Positions 51,809 to 61,670 of a DNA stretch of 64,000 bases are shown in pieces. The translations under genes were made by a program, and so were the position numbers. The stretch's first letter is position 1. Each line of letters opens with the position of its first letter. Source of the stretch: Phytoactinopolyspora halotolerans (GTDB taxonomy: Bacteria > Actinomycetota > Actinomycetes > Jiangellales > Jiangellaceae); assembly GCF_010550675.1 (NCBI RefSeq), contig NZ_JAAGOA010000019.1:78802-142801 (forward strand). Reading direction: 5' to 3'. The notes under the pieces were generated by a model. The model was given only the letters and a program-made list of their open reading frames with translations. It was not told the origin of the DNA and made no database searches.

Positions 51809-53041
51809 TCAGGGGAGATTGCGCAGGAAGTCGGCTGCCGCGTGTTCATACGCCGCGGGATCGACGTTCCACGAGCGCACGTGTCCGGCACCCTCCGGCC
51901 GCACGTAGGTGATCAGGTCCGGGCGGGCACGGGCGAACGCGTCGGACGACGTCACCGGCACGGTTGCATCGGCGCTGCCGTGGAAGAGCAGGACCGGCAC
52001 GGCGAGCGCGTCGGCGTGGCGTACCTGGTCCATGGCGGCCAGGTCGATGCCGGTGCGCAGCCGCACCACCGCACCGGCGATGGTCGCCGCGAACGACGGC
52101 AGGTTCCGCGCGCGCGACTGGAAGACCAGGATGTCGCTCCAGGACAGCGCCGGCGAGTCGTAGATCACCCCGGCCACGCCGGCAGCACCGCGGGTGCGCA
52201 GGTAGTTCCCGACGATAGCGCCGCCCATCGAGTAGCCGACCAGGACGACGTCGTCGGCGCCGTGCGCTCGCACGTAGTCGATCGCCGCGGCGAGGTCGTC
52301 GGACTCGGTCCAGCCGAGGCCGTACTCGCCATCCGGGTCGGCCGGCGCGTCGTCGTCGTTGCGGTAGGCGATGGACAACTGCGGATGTCCGAGCGCATGC
52401 AACGACGCGAGCAGCCGGAACGACTCAGCTCGGTTCCCACCGCGACCGTGCACGTGTACGATCCAGCGGTTGCTGTCGCCGGGCACATAGGTGGCCGGAT
52501 ACGAGCCGAGCGGTCCCGGGTAGCTGACCTCGTCCACGTGCAGCTCGCTGACCTTGCCGAATCCGGCCAGATCGAACGGCGCGGCATAGAAGCTGGTGCG
52601 TGCCCGGATGCCGACCGCCGGGACGTCGGGATACGGGATGAGCTCCCGGGTGACCTGCCGTCCGGAGCGTGTGATCTGCGGTCCCAACCGGGCATAGCCA
52701 CCCGGCCACTCCAGGCCGACCAGCCCGGGTTCGTCCGCCTCGCCCCCGGTGAGCGTGACCGTGGTGTCGCTGACGTCGAGAACCTCGACCGGGTACTCGG
52801 TGGGCGAGGTGTCCACCAGCAGCAACTCGCTGGCGTAGTACCAGCCGCCGGCCGCGGTCGTCGCGGAGACGACGCCTGCGACCGACGCGGCCGCGATACC
52901 GACCCGCTTCGGCCAGCGGCGCGTCGGAAGATCGTCCGTGATGGTGCCGTCCGTGATGGTGCCGGTGGCGGCGCGGAGAGCGGCGCCCGAGCGGGTCGAG
53001 TGGGCCGAGCGTCGTCGGGACGCGAGCTTCTCGTCGGTCAC
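51809..53041 (-). CDS. Membrane-anchored alpha/beta hydrolase
   Basis: A 410-residue alpha/beta hydrolase fold (serine peptidase/esterase type). A basic N-terminal region ([17 protein letters not shown]) precedes one membrane segment ([19 protein letters not shown]) near residue 45, so the rest probably faces outside. [16 protein letters not shown] is the oxyanion region, [16 protein letters not shown] the nucleophile elbow, with acid and His near [16 protein letters not shown] and [12 protein letters not shown] 53041 is chosen, though GTG 53074 is also in frame. It interrupts the his operon on the opposite strand. Substrate unknown. Confidence 0.85.
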   Translation of the reverse strand: MTDEKLASRRRSAHSTRSGAALRAATGTITDGTITDDLPTRRWPKRVGIAAASVAGVVSATTAAGGWYYASELLLVDTSPTEYPVEVLDVSDTTVTLTGGEADEPGLVGLEWPGGYARLGPQITRSGRQVTRELIPYPDVPAVGIRARTSFYAAPFDLAGFGKVSELHVDEVSYPGPLGSYPATYVPGDSNRWIVHVHGRGGNRAESFRLLASLHALGHPQLSIAYRNDDDAPADPDGEYGLGWTESDDLAAAIDYVRAHGADDVVLVGYSMGGAIVGNYLRTRGAAGVAGVIYDSPALSWSDILVFQSRARNLPSFAATIAGAVVRLRTGIDLAAMDQVRHADALAVPVLLFHGSADATVPVTSSDAFARARPDLITYVRPEGAGHVRSWNVDPAAYEHAAADFLRNLP

Positions 53042-53118
53042 ACAGGAAGTTTGCCATGCGCCGCGGCGCGTCACCGGCGGGGTCGCGGGGGAGACCGAAC
53101 GAGAGAACGGATGGTGAG

Positions 53119-53763
53119 ATGAGCGGGTCGCGACGCGTCGTCGTGCTCGACTACGGCTTCGGCAACGTGCGCTCTGCGGTGCGCGCGCTGGAGCACGTCG
53201 GGGCGGACGTCGAGCTCACCGCGGACACCGTCGCCGCGGAGAACGCCGACGGCCTCGTCGTCCCCGGCGTGGGCGCGTTCGCCGCATGCGCCGACGGGGT
53301 GCGCGCCGTCCGCGGTGATCAGGTGATCGGCCGCCGGCTCGCGGGCGGCCGCCCGGTGCTCGGCATCTGCGTGGGCCTGCAGGTGCTGTTCAGCCGTGGC
53401 GTCGAACACGGCACGGAGGCCGAGGGCCTGGACGAGTGGCCGGGCACGGTGGAACGGTTGCACGCCACTCCGCTGCCGCACATGGGGTGGAACACGGTGG
53501 ACACGCCGGCCGGCAGCCTGCTGTTCGACGGTATCGAGAAGGAACGTTTCTATTTCGTGCATTCCTACGGGGTGCGTCGCTGGGAGCTGCCGGAGTCGGA
53601 TCGTCTCCGTCCGCCGCTGGTGACGTGGGCCGAGCACAGCGGCGACCGGTTCGTCGCCGCCGTGGAGAACGGGCCGTTGTCGGCGACGCAGTTCCACCCG
53701 GAGAAGTCGGGGGATGCGGGCCTGACCCTGTTACACAACTGGATGAAAGGGCTGGACACGTGA
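53119..53763 (+). CDS. hisH: Imidazole glycerol phosphate synthase, glutaminase subunit
   Basis: A 214-residue class I glutamine amidotransferase that feeds ammonia to His[40 protein letters not shown] with catalytic Cys, and [11 protein letters not shown] with His and Glu are present. ATG 53119 follows GGATGGTGAG. One-base ATGA overlap with the following methyltransferase. Its partner hisF lies two genes downstream. Confidence 0.96.
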   Translation: MSGSRRVVVLDYGFGNVRSAVRALEHVGADVELTADTVAAENADGLVVPGVGAFAACADGVRAVRGDQVIGRRLAGGRPVLGICVGLQVLFSRGVEHGTEAEGLDEWPGTVERLHATPLPHMGWNTVDTPAGSLLFDGIEKERFYFVHSYGVRRWELPESDRLRPPLVTWAEHSGDRFVAAVENGPLSATQFHPEKSGDAGLTLLHNWMKGLDT

Positions 53764-54512
53764 TGAGTTCCACCAAGTGGGACGCGCGCGCCTACGACCG
53801 AGATTTCGGTTTCGTCGCGGCGTACGGCGTCGAGCTCCTGGACTGGCTGCGTCCGCAACCGGGTGAGCGGATCATCGACCTGGGGTGCGGCACCGGCGAT
53901 CTCACCGCTCGGCTGGTCGAGTCCGGGGCGTCGGTGATCGGGATGGACGCGGAGCCGGCGATGATCGAGGCGGCCCGGGAACGGCTCGGCGACGCGGCGG
54001 AGCTGCACGTCGCCGACGCGCACGACTTCGCGGTCGACGAGCCGGTTGACGCCGTCGTCTCGAATGCCGCATTGCACTGGATGCCGGCTCCGGTCGAGGT
54101 GCTCGGGTGCGTCTCGGACGCGCTGCGCGAGGGCGGCCGGTTCGTCGCGGAGATGGGCGCGACCCGCAACGTCGCGACGATCACGGACGCCGTGGACCAG
54201 GCGTGCCGGGAGGCCGGCCTGCCGGAGCGGCGCTGGCCCTGGTACTTCCCGTCGCCGGCGCAGTACGCCGCGATTCTGGAGGACGCCGGGCTGGAGGTGC
54301 GCCAGCTCGACTTCTACGACCGCCCGACCAAGCTGACCGGCCCGGAGGGCCTGCAGCGATGGTTGCAGATGTTCGCCAGCGAGGTGGTGGCCGACCTGCC
54401 GGCGGAGACGCTGGACCGCGCGGCCGAGATCGCCCGGCCCGCGCTGTGGCGGGACGACGCCTGGTGGGCGGATTACCGGCGGCTGCGCTTTCGGGCGGTC
54501 AAGGTCGCGTGA
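53763..54512 (+). CDS. SAM-dependent methyltransferase inside the his operon
   Basis: A 249-residue class I methyltransferase resembling trans-aconitate-type enzymes: KWDARAYDRDFGFVAAYGVE, IIDLGCGTGDLTARLVESG, VIGMDAEPAMI, VVSNAALHWMPAP, ALREGGRFVAEMGATRN. The C-terminal RPTKLTGPEGLQRWLQMFA is typical of that group. It overlaps hisH (ATGA) and precedes hisA by 99 bases, which include a family C palindrome. Not a histidine enzyme; a coupled unlinked function or stress role is possible. Confidence 0.88.
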   Translation: MSSTKWDARAYDRDFGFVAAYGVELLDWLRPQPGERIIDLGCGTGDLTARLVESGASVIGMDAEPAMIEAARERLGDAAELHVADAHDFAVDEPVDAVVSNAALHWMPAPVEVLGCVSDALREGGRFVAEMGATRNVATITDAVDQACREAGLPERRWPWYFPSPAQYAAILEDAGLEVRQLDFYDRPTKLTGPEGLQRWLQMFASEVVADLPAETLDRAAEIARPALWRDDAWWADYRRLRFRAVKVA

Positions 54513-54537
54513 ACGGACCCGCACCCGGTGCCGCGAT

Positions 54538-54585
54538 GATTGCCGTGGATCGATGGGGTGGACACCACAGCGATCCACGGCAATC
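54538..54585. repeat. Palindrome family C, copy 2
   Basis: GATTGCCGTGGATCG (54538-54552) pairs perfectly with CGATCCACGGCAATC (54571-54585) around an 18-base loop that itself contains GTGG/CCAC. Copy 1 (17134) has GGGGATCG/CGATCCCC where this one has GTGGATCG/CGATCCAC, a compensated change. Located inside the his operon before hisA. Confidence 0.85.
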
Positions 54586-54611
54586 TCTGATCGATCCGTA
54601 CGGAGGAATGT

Positions 54612-55358
54612 ATGAGTGATGAGCGGCTGATCCTGCTGCCGGCGGTGGACGTCGCCGAAGGCCAGGCGGTCCGGCTGGTGCAGGGCGAGGCGGGGACGGA
54701 GACGTCGTACGGCTCGCCGCTGGACGCCGCGCTGGCCTGGCAGGAGTCCGGGGCCGAGTGGGTGCACCTGGTGGACCTGGACGCGGCGTTCGGCCGCGGG
54801 TCGAACCGCGAGCTGCTGGCCGAGGTGGTCGGCCGCCTGGACGTGGCGGTGGAACTGTCCGGCGGCATCCGGGACGACGACTCGCTGGAGAACGCGCTGA
54901 AGACCGGCTGCGCCCGGGTCAACCTCGGCACCGCCGCGCTGGAGGATCCGGACTGGACGGCGCGGGCCATCGCCCGGCACGGCGACCGGGTGGCCGTCGG
55001 GCTGGACGTGCGCGGGACGACGCTGGCGGCGCGGGGCTGGACCCGCGAGGGCGGTGACTTGTGGGAGGTGCTGGAGCGGCTGGACCGGGATGGCTGCGCG
55101 CGCTACGTCGTCACCGACGTGACGAAGGACGGCACGCTACGTGGACCCAACCTGGAGCTGTTGCGGTCGGTGTGCGAGCGGACCGACCGGCCGGTGATCG
55201 CCAGTGGCGGCGTGTCCAACCTGGACGACGTGGCGGCGCTGCGCTCGCTGATCGGCGTCGGCGTCGAGGGCGCGATCATCGGCAAGGCGCTGTACGCGGG
55301 TGCGTTCACTCTCGAGCAGGCGCTCGCCGTCGCCAGCCCCCATGATCATGAACACTAA
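54612..55358 (+). CDS. priA: Phosphoribosyl isomerase A (HisA, probably also TrpF)
   Basis: A 248-residue (beta/alpha)8 isomerase of the actinobacterial PriA type, converting ProFAR to PRFAR and perhaps phosphoribosylanthranilate. [64 protein letters not shown] and [14 protein letters not shown] with the second catalytic Asp are all typical. The C-terminal PHDHEH and TAA come from the 49-bp palindrome that overlaps the end. ATG 54612 has GGAGGAATGT. No trpF is seen in the window, consistent with dual function. Confidence 0.95.
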   Translation: MSDERLILLPAVDVAEGQAVRLVQGEAGTETSYGSPLDAALAWQESGAEWVHLVDLDAAFGRGSNRELLAEVVGRLDVAVELSGGIRDDDSLENALKTGCARVNLGTAALEDPDWTARAIARHGDRVAVGLDVRGTTLAARGWTREGGDLWEVLERLDRDGCARYVVTDVTKDGTLRGPNLELLRSVCERTDRPVIASGGVSNLDDVAALRSLIGVGVEGAIIGKALYAGAFTLEQALAVASPHDHEH

Positions 55359-55391
55359 CCGTGCTATGTGAACGCAAAGTGTTCATGATCA
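55343..55391. repeat. 49-bp palindrome family B, copy 5
   Basis: Outer arms TGATCATGAACACT and complement are exact, while the inner part is mismatched (AACCGT left against ACGCAA right) around GCTATGTGA. The TAA of hisA lies inside the left arm. Between hisA and hisF; C-rich before and G-rich after. Confidence 0.95.
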
Positions 55392-55410
55392 TGGGGCGAG
55401 GAGGGGAGAT

Positions 55411-56178
55411 GTGGCCGTGAGTGTTGCCGTGCGGGTGATCCCGTGTCTGGACGTGGACGCCGGACGCGTCGTCAAGGGCGTCAACTTCATGAACCTGCGC
55501 GACGCCGGTGACCCGGTGGAGCTGGCCGCCGCCTATGGCGCCGAAGGCGCGGATGAGTTGACGTTCCTGGACATCACGGCCTCTAGCGACGACCGCTCCA
55601 CCACCTACGAGGTGGTGCGGCGGACCGCCGAGGAGGTGTTCATCCCGCTGACCGTCGGCGGCGGCGTGCGCGCGGTGGAGGACGTCGACCGGCTGCTGCG
55701 GGCCGGCGCGGACAAGGTCGGCGTGAACACGGGCGCCGTCGCGCGGCCGGAGCTCATCCCGGAGATCGCGGACCGGTTCGGTGCCCAGGTGCTGGTCCTC
55801 TCCGTGGACGCGCGGCGCGGCGGGGACACCGCGTCGGGGTTCGAGGTCACCACACACGGCGGCCGACGCGGCACCGGCATCGACGCGGTGGAATGGGCGG
55901 TGCGGGCGGCCGAGTCCGGTGCGGGTGAGATTCTGCTGAACTCGATGGACGCCGACGGCACCAAGAACGGTTACGACGTGGAGATGATCACGGCCGTGCG
56001 CGCCGCCGTCGAGGTGCCGGTGGTGGCGAGCGGGGGAGCAGGTGCCGTGGAGCATTTCGCGCCGGCCGTGGATGCGGGCGCCGACGCTGTGTTGGCCGCG
56101 AGCGTCTTCCATTTCCGTGAGCTCAGCATCGGCGAGGTGAAGGGCGCGCTGGCGACGGCCGGTCACACCGTGCGCTGA
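55411..56178 (+). CDS. hisF: Imidazole glycerol phosphate synthase, cyclase subunit
   Basis: A 255-residue (beta/alpha)8 barrel that cyclises PRFAR with ammonia. [29 protein letters not shown] with catalytic Asp, [37 protein letters not shown] with second Asp and [13 protein letters not shown] are canonical. GTG 55411 follows GAGGAGGGGAGAT; GTG 55417 is another choice. The 20-base gap after the palindrome is the shortest in the operon. Confidence 0.96.
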   Translation: MAVSVAVRVIPCLDVDAGRVVKGVNFMNLRDAGDPVELAAAYGAEGADELTFLDITASSDDRSTTYEVVRRTAEEVFIPLTVGGGVRAVEDVDRLLRAGADKVGVNTGAVARPELIPEIADRFGAQVLVLSVDARRGGDTASGFEVTTHGGRRGTGIDAVEWAVRAAESGAGEILLNSMDADGTKNGYDVEMITAVRAAVEVPVVASGGAGAVEHFAPAVDAGADAVLAASVFHFRELSIGEVKGALATAGHTVR

Positions 56179-56742
56179 CGACGGCGCGCGCGCCCACGCC
56201 GCCTGGCTTGGGGCATGGTGCGGTGAGTGGTCGTTGGAAGGCGGTTTCCGCCGTCTTTGGGCGAGCATTCAGCGCACCATGGGCGAGCATTGAGCGCACC
56301 ATGCACGCATCGCGTCGCCGCCGCACGCACCGCGCCGCCGCCGCACGCACCGCGTGGCCGCGCGCACCGCGTCGCGTATCGTGCGCCGCGCACCTACGTC
56401 TCGGGGACGGGGCGGGATTTTCGCGATCGGCGATAACCGGCGTAGGGAACGAAACCAGTTTCACGAGTGTCCGTGCGGGTTGATACTGTACACACGGCCC
56501 GGGCAGTCCACCTCAGCCATGTGCGCGGAGCCGGTTGTGTGGGCGGATACCGGCACCACGGGCACGGAGGATACCCAGGTGGCGCGGTCTTGTGGACGGC
56601 ACGTCATCGCGTCGCGACCAGCCCGCACGCCGTGGTGACCGTGATGGGCCGGCACGACAGGACGCGGCATTCACGTGCATACACACACGGGTGCGGCGGC
56701 CGGGTGAGAGGTGCGGAAGACGACCGAAGGCAGTGGAGCGTA
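56179..56742. repeat. Repeat-bearing intergenic region after hisF
   Basis: No gene recognised over 564 bases. GGGCGAGCATTCAGCGCACC at 56259-56278 recurs as a 22-base tandem unit at 56281 (one mismatch). GCCGCCGCACGCACCGCG repeats twice at about 56318-56355, and further GCACCGCG motifs follow to about 56395. The remainder holds presumably the promoter for the ABC genes. Long frames here are GC artefacts. Confidence 0.6.
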
Positions 56743-58707
56743 GTGGACAGGAGACCGGAGCGCCGGGCGACGCTCGGCGAAGGACTTCGTGTCCTGGGCA
56801 AGGCGATCCGCGGCGAACCGGTCATTCTCGGCATCGCGATCGCCGGCAGCGCGCTGTACGGGCTGATGACCGTCCTCGCCGCCGAGGTGATCGGCCGCGT
56901 GACGGACGAGGCCATCGTTCCCGCGTTCCGAGCCGGGGAGACCACCGCGGGCACCATGTGGGTCGCCGCGCTGGCGATCGTCGGCACAGCCGTGTTCAAA
57001 GCGGCCGGGATCGTGATCCGGCGATTTTTCGCCGGGCTCGGGCAGTACCGGCTGAACGCCACATACCGCCGACGGGTCACCCGCCAGTACATGCGGCTGC
57101 CGCTGTCCTGGCACCACCGGCACCCGGCCGGCAACCTGCTGTCGAACGCCAACGCCGACGTGGAATCGATGTTCTGGCCGATCGCGCCGCTGCCGTTCGC
57201 GCTGGGTGTGATCGTCATGCTGTTCTTCGCGCTCGGCTCGATGTTCCTGGTCGACCCGTGGCTGGCGCTGGTCGGTGTCATGGTGTTCCCGGCCATCCTC
57301 GTCATCAACTTCGTCTACCAGCGACGGTTGTCCCCGCTCGCCACCCGGGCACAGGCCCTGCGCGCCGACCTCTCCGGCGTCGCGCACGAGTCGTTCGAGG
57401 GCGCCGCGCTGGTCAAGGCGATGGGCCGGGAGGCGGACGAGACGGAGCGGTTCCGCCGCGTCGCCTATCACCTGCGGGACGCCAACACCGGGGTCGGGCG
57501 GATCCGGGGCGCGTTCGATCCGGTCCTCGAAGCGCTGCCGAACGCCGGCATCCTGATCGTGTTGCTGATCGGCTCCACCCGGATCGCGAACGGGTCGTTG
57601 GAGCCCGGCGAGCTGGTCCAAGTGGCCTACCTGTTCACCATCACCGCGTTCCCGATCCGCGCCATCGGGTTCGTGCTGGGGGAACTGCCGCGCGCCGTGG
57701 TGGGATGGCGACGCGTGTCGGCGGTGCTGGAGGCGACCGGGGAGCTGCCGCACGGCGATCGGCCGCTGCCGGCGACGGGCGACGCCGCTCGCCTGGGCGT
57801 GCACGGCGTCAGCTTCACCTACGAGTCGGACAGTGCGGTAGCCGCCGACGCGTCGGATCGCGCCGTCGGCGGCAGCGTGCACGGGCTGCGCAGCGAGATC
57901 GTCCCGCCCGACCGTCCGGTCACGTCCGGCGCGGCGGTGCTGGACCAGCTGGACCTGGAGATCGAACCCGGCCGTACGGTCGCGGTGGTCGGGCAGACCG
58001 GCGCCGGGAAATCCACGCTCGCCAGCCTGCTGATCAGGCTGATGGATCCGGTCAGCGGCGAGATCCGGTTGGACGGATCGGACCTGCGTCAGCTGCGCCG
58101 GGGCGAGGTCGCCGAGTCGGCCGCGCTCGTCTTCCAGCAGCCGTTCATCTTCGAGGACAGCATCCGCGAGAACGTCACGCTCGGCCGCGACGTGCCGGAC
58201 GACGACGTGTGGGCCGCACTCGAGCTGGCCCAGGGCGACGACTTCGTCCGGGACAACCCGGAAGGCCTGGACGCGCCCGTCGGGGAGCGTGGCTCGATGC
58301 TCTCCGGCGGTCAGCGGCAGCGGCTCGCCTTGGCCCGCGCCCTGGTGCGCAGGCCACGCCTCCTGGTGCTCGACGACGCCACCAGCGCCGTCGATCCCGA
58401 GGTGGAACGACGGATCCTGGCCGGCCTGCGGGACGCCGCGCTGCCGTCGACGGTGGTGGTCGTCGCCTACCGGCGGGCCACCATCACGCTCGCCGACGAG
58501 GTGCTCTACCTGGAGGACGGGCGGATCTCCGCGCGCGGTGACCACGACGAGCTCATGCGCACGTCGCCCGGATACCGGCAGTTGATCACCGCCTATGAGC
58601 GGGACGCGCAGGAACGGGCCGGCGCGGGCGCCGATGGTGCCGGCGACGATCCCGGTGGCCGCCGTGGTCGAGCCCAGGACGCCGACACGGAAAGCGGGGG
58701 ATCGTGA
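56743..58707 (+). CDS. ABC exporter half-transporter A (ATPase plus permease)
   Basis: A 654-residue ABC protein with a six-helix membrane domain (about 25-310) and an ATPase domain. Walker A is VGQTGAGKSTLAS near 415, the Q-loop is LVFQQPFIFED, signature LSGGQRQRLALARAL, Walker B LLVLDDATSAVD. The last Glu of Walker B is Asp-Asp, suggesting a degenerate ATP site. A linker insertion (VAADASDRAVGGSVHGLRSE) precedes the ATPase. GTG 56743 follows GTGGAGC; the frame is open further up. It overlaps the next gene by GTGA, forming a heterodimer. Confidence 0.9.
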   Translation: MDRRPERRATLGEGLRVLGKAIRGEPVILGIAIAGSALYGLMTVLAAEVIGRVTDEAIVPAFRAGETTAGTMWVAALAIVGTAVFKAAGIVIRRFFAGLGQYRLNATYRRRVTRQYMRLPLSWHHRHPAGNLLSNANADVESMFWPIAPLPFALGVIVMLFFALGSMFLVDPWLALVGVMVFPAILVINFVYQRRLSPLATRAQALRADLSGVAHESFEGAALVKAMGREADETERFRRVAYHLRDANTGVGRIRGAFDPVLEALPNAGILIVLLIGSTRIANGSLEPGELVQVAYLFTITAFPIRAIGFVLGELPRAVVGWRRVSAVLEATGELPHGDRPLPATGDAARLGVHGVSFTYESDSAVAADASDRAVGGSVHGLRSEIVPPDRPVTSGAAVLDQLDLEIEPGRTVAVVGQTGAGKSTLASLLIRLMDPVSGEIRLDGSDLRQLRRGEVAESAALVFQQPFIFEDSIRENVTLGRDVPDDDVWAALELAQGDDFVRDNPEGLDAPVGERGSMLSGGQRQRLALARALVRRPRLLVLDDATSAVDPEVERRILAGLRDAALPSTVVVVAYRRATITLADEVLYLEDGRISARGDHDELMRTSPGYRQLITAYERDAQERAGAGADGAGDDPGGRRGRAQDADTESGGS

Positions 58708-60509
58708 GCGAGGCGAGCACGGGCACGAGCGCGTCGTCGCGGCTCGGCGAGAACCAGGCCGCCGGGGCGTTGCGGACCATCCGGCGAGGGCTGGCGCTGT
58801 CGCCGGAGATCAAGGACGGCTTGGCGCTGACGCTGGTGATCGCGCTGGTGGCCACCGCCGGCCGGGTCATCGTGCCGATCGCCGTGCAGCAGACCGTCGA
58901 CCGCGGGCTGAACGCTCCGGGTGGCGCGGACCTGGCCTATGTCCGGTGGATGTGCCTGGTGGCCGGGATCGGCATCCTGGTGACGGTCGCCGCGGCTTAC
59001 CACATGAACCGGCGGCTGTTCCGGGCGACCGAGGCCGGGCTGGCGACGCTACGGATCAAGGGCTTCCGGCACGTGCACGACCTGTCGGTGCTGACCCAGA
59101 ACACCGAACGACGTGGCGCGCTGGTCGCCCGGGTGACCACCGACGTCGATACCATCTCGCAGTTCCTGCAGTTCGGCGGGATCTTCCTGCTGGTGAACAT
59201 CGGCCAGCTGATGATCGCCACGGTCATCATGTCCATCTACTCGTGGCAGCTGACCTTGCTGGTGTGGGCGACGTTCCTGCCGTTCTTCATCGCGTTGCGC
59301 TGGTTCCAGCGGTGGCTGTCCAGGGCGTTCATGGCGGTGCGCCAGCGGGTCGGCGTCATGCTCGGCGCGATCTCCGAGTCGGTGGTCGGGGCACAGGCCG
59401 TGCGGGCGTACGCGATCGAGGCACGCACGCAGCAGCGCATCGACGACGCGGTCGAGCAGCACCGGCGGGCCGCGGTGCGGGCGCAGCGGCTGGCGGCGGC
59501 GACGTTCTCCACCGGCGAGGTGGTGGCGGGGCTGGCCAACGCCGCAGTCGTCGTGGTCGGTGTGTATCTGGGCATCGCGGGTGACGTCACCCTCGGACAG
59601 CTGCTGGCGTTCATTTTCCTGGTCACGCTGTTCGTCGCGCCGGTGCAGGTCGGCACCGAGGTGCTCAGCGAGGCGCAGAACGCGATCGCCGGCTGGCGCC
59701 GGGTGTTGGAGGTGCTGGACACTCCGGCCGACGTGGCCGATCCGGGCGACGCGGGCGTGGTGCTGCCGCAGGGCCCGGTGGACGTGCGGTTCGAGAACGT
59801 CTCGTACGCCTATCCGGACGGTCCGGTGGTGCTGGACGAGGTGAACGTCGACATCCCGGCCCGCACCCGGGTGGCCGTCGTCGGCGAGACCGGCTCCGGC
59901 AAGACGACGTTCGCCAAGCTGCTCACCCGGCTGATGGACCCGAAGACGGGGCGCGTGCTGCTCGACGGGGTCGACCTGCGCGAGGTCCGGTTCGACTCGC
60001 TGCGCCGCCGGATGGTGATGGTGCCGCAGGAGGGCTTCCTGTTCGACGACACGCTCGCGGCGAACCTGCGCTTCGGCCGGCCGGAGGCCACCGACGACGA
60101 CATCCGGCGGGCGCTGGATGAGCTGGGCCTGTCCGATTGGGTGGAGTCACTGCCGGACGGTCTGGACAGCCCGGTGGGTCAGCGCGGCGAGTCGCTGTCC
60201 GCGGGGGAACGGCAGCTGGTGGCGCTGGCCCGGGCCTACCTCGCGGATCCGGACCTGCTGGTGCTGGACGAGGCGACCAGCGCCGTCGACCCGGCGACCG
60301 AGGTGCGGCTGGCCCGCGCGCTGGAAGGCGTCTCGCGGGGCCGGACGTCGGTGACGATCGCGCACCGGCTGTCCACGGCGGAGGCCGCGGACGAGGTGTT
60401 CGTCTTCGATTCCGGGCGGTTGGTCGAACGTGGGCCGCACGCGAAACTGGTGGACGCCGGCGGCGTCTACAGCAAGCTGCACGCCGCCTGGATCACCCAG
60501 TCCCGCTAG
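58704..60509 (+). CDS. ABC exporter half-transporter B (ATPase plus permease)
   Basis: A 601-residue partner. Membrane domain about 30-330, then Walker A VVGETGSGKTTFAK near 392, signature LSAGERQLVALARAY, Walker B LLVLDEATSAVD with the catalytic Glu, and IAHRLST with the switch His. So partner B has the complete catalytic Glu and A the degenerate one, the usual arrangement in heterodimeric exporters. Overlaps A by four bases. Substrate unknown (drug or peptide type). Confidence 0.92.
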   Translation: MSEASTGTSASSRLGENQAAGALRTIRRGLALSPEIKDGLALTLVIALVATAGRVIVPIAVQQTVDRGLNAPGGADLAYVRWMCLVAGIGILVTVAAAYHMNRRLFRATEAGLATLRIKGFRHVHDLSVLTQNTERRGALVARVTTDVDTISQFLQFGGIFLLVNIGQLMIATVIMSIYSWQLTLLVWATFLPFFIALRWFQRWLSRAFMAVRQRVGVMLGAISESVVGAQAVRAYAIEARTQQRIDDAVEQHRRAAVRAQRLAAATFSTGEVVAGLANAAVVVVGVYLGIAGDVTLGQLLAFIFLVTLFVAPVQVGTEVLSEAQNAIAGWRRVLEVLDTPADVADPGDAGVVLPQGPVDVRFENVSYAYPDGPVVLDEVNVDIPARTRVAVVGETGSGKTTFAKLLTRLMDPKTGRVLLDGVDLREVRFDSLRRRMVMVPQEGFLFDDTLAANLRFGRPEATDDDIRRALDELGLSDWVESLPDGLDSPVGQRGESLSAGERQLVALARAYLADPDLLVLDEATSAVDPATEVRLARALEGVSRGRTSVTIAHRLSTAEAADEVFVFDSGRLVERGPHAKLVDAGGVYSKLHAAWITQSR

Positions 60510-60578
60510 ATGCTGGTTGCGCCCTCGCGGCTCGTTCGCTCGCCTCGCTTGTGCAGGTCGAGTCGGACGAGCGACGAG

Positions 60579-61115
60579 TCAGCGTTCGGAGCCCTCGAGG
60601 GAGCCGGTGAGAGGTCCTTCCGGGTCGTAGGCGGTGCAGACGATGTCGCGGTCGTCGTCCTCCCACGACTCCGGCGACGGTGAGAGGTAGTTGATCCGCA
60701 ACGACGTCTCGCCGTACGGGGTGCCGACGAACTCCTCGAAGGCCGGCACGCATTCGTCCACGACCTGCTGCTCCAGGGTCTCGTCGTCGGGCAGCTCGTC
60801 GCCGCTGATCTGGGTGATCAGGAAGATCTGCTGCTCGTACTCCTGCTCGCACGGGAACATGTCGACGGTCTCGACCATGCCGCCGTCGTCCGGCGCGAAC
60901 GAGCCGATGCAGTCGCCGACCTGGATGTTGAAGATCCCGGCGTTCTCCACAGCCTCGGTGACGGCGTCCGTCTCTTCATCCCGCTCGACCTCGTTGCCCT
61001 CGTCGTCGTTGCCGAAGAGGTCTTCGACGGTCGAGCAGCCGGTGAGGGCGAGCGCCAGCGCCGCGCTGGTGACGACGGCGCGGGTGACCGCGACGGTCGG
61101 GGTCGAGCGTGCCAC
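60579..61115 (-). CDS. Septum-formation-type lipoprotein (DUF4190/Septum_form-like)
   Basis: A 178-residue lipoprotein: signal with lipobox [11 protein letters not shown], then acidic linker [17 protein letters not shown] and a domain with [24 protein letters not shown] and [12 protein letters not shown]. Paired cysteines resemble the small actinobacterial Septum_form domain, which is of uncertain function. GTG 61115 is preferred (AAGGAG nine bases before) over an upstream ATG at 61193. Converges with the ABC operon. Confidence 0.85.
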   Translation of the reverse strand: MARSTPTVAVTRAVVTSAALALALTGCSTVEDLFGNDDEGNEVERDEETDAVTEAVENAGIFNIQVGDCIGSFAPDDGGMVETVDMFPCEQEYEQQIFLITQISGDELPDDETLEQQVVDECVPAFEEFVGTPYGETSLRINYLSPSPESWEDDDRDIVCTAYDPEGPLTGSLEGSER

Positions 61116-61249
61116 GGGAAAGCTCCTTGTCGGTTCGGATGGGTTCCATTGGAGATCGAACGCCATCGCGCACGATACCTCAGCCGGGTGCACATCCCGT
61201 GTGCCTGCCGACGATCGTCGGGAATCGCCACGTCCGGCAGAATGGAGGC

Positions 61250-61600
61250 ATGCCCGGACTAGCCCCCGACATCGCCGAGCGGTTGTCGCGCAACCCCGAC
61301 GGGTTGTTGCCCGCCGTCGTCCAGCAGCACGACACCGGTGAGGTGCTGATGCTCGCCTGGATGGACGACGAGGCGCTGCATCGGACCCTGACGACGGGAC
61401 GCGCCACGTACTGGAGCCGCAGCCGCGGCGAGTACTGGGTGAAGGGGGAGACGTCGGGCAACCGGCAATGGGTGCGCGAGGTCCGGCTGGACTGCGATGC
61501 CGACACGATCCTGATCAAGGTCGACCAGGAGGGTCCCGCCTGTCACACCGGCACCCGCACCTGCTTCGACGACGGCCTGATCACCCAGGAGCTCCCATGA
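61250..61600 (+). CDS. hisI: Phosphoribosyl-AMP cyclohydrolase
   Basis: A 116-residue zinc-dependent cyclohydrolase opening the adenine ring of [64 protein letters not shown] and TRTCF with zinc-binding cysteines. ATG 61250 has GGAGG three bases upstream on a short spacing. Separate from hisE, which is not in the window. The TGA stop is the first triplet of the palindrome at 61598. Confidence 0.95.
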   Translation: MPGLAPDIAERLSRNPDGLLPAVVQQHDTGEVLMLAWMDDEALHRTLTTGRATYWSRSRGEYWVKGETSGNRQWVREVRLDCDADTILIKVDQEGPACHTGTRTCFDDGLITQELP

Positions 61601-61646
61601 TCATGAATACTTACCGTGCTATGTGCACGCTTTCTGTTCATGATCA
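61598..61646. repeat. 49-bp palindrome family B, copy 6
   Basis: Arms TGATCATGAATACTTACCGT and ACGCTTTCTGTTCATGATCA, matched at the outer ends and decayed inside, around GCTATGTGC. The first triplet is the hisI stop. TrpE starts 24 bases after it. Confidence 0.95.
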
Positions 61647-61670
61647 TGGAGAGCGTGCGAGGGGGAGCCG

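Noticed and set aside
56671..58545. 624-residue leftward frame over the ABC exporter
   Set aside because: Antisense to clear Walker A/B and signature motifs.
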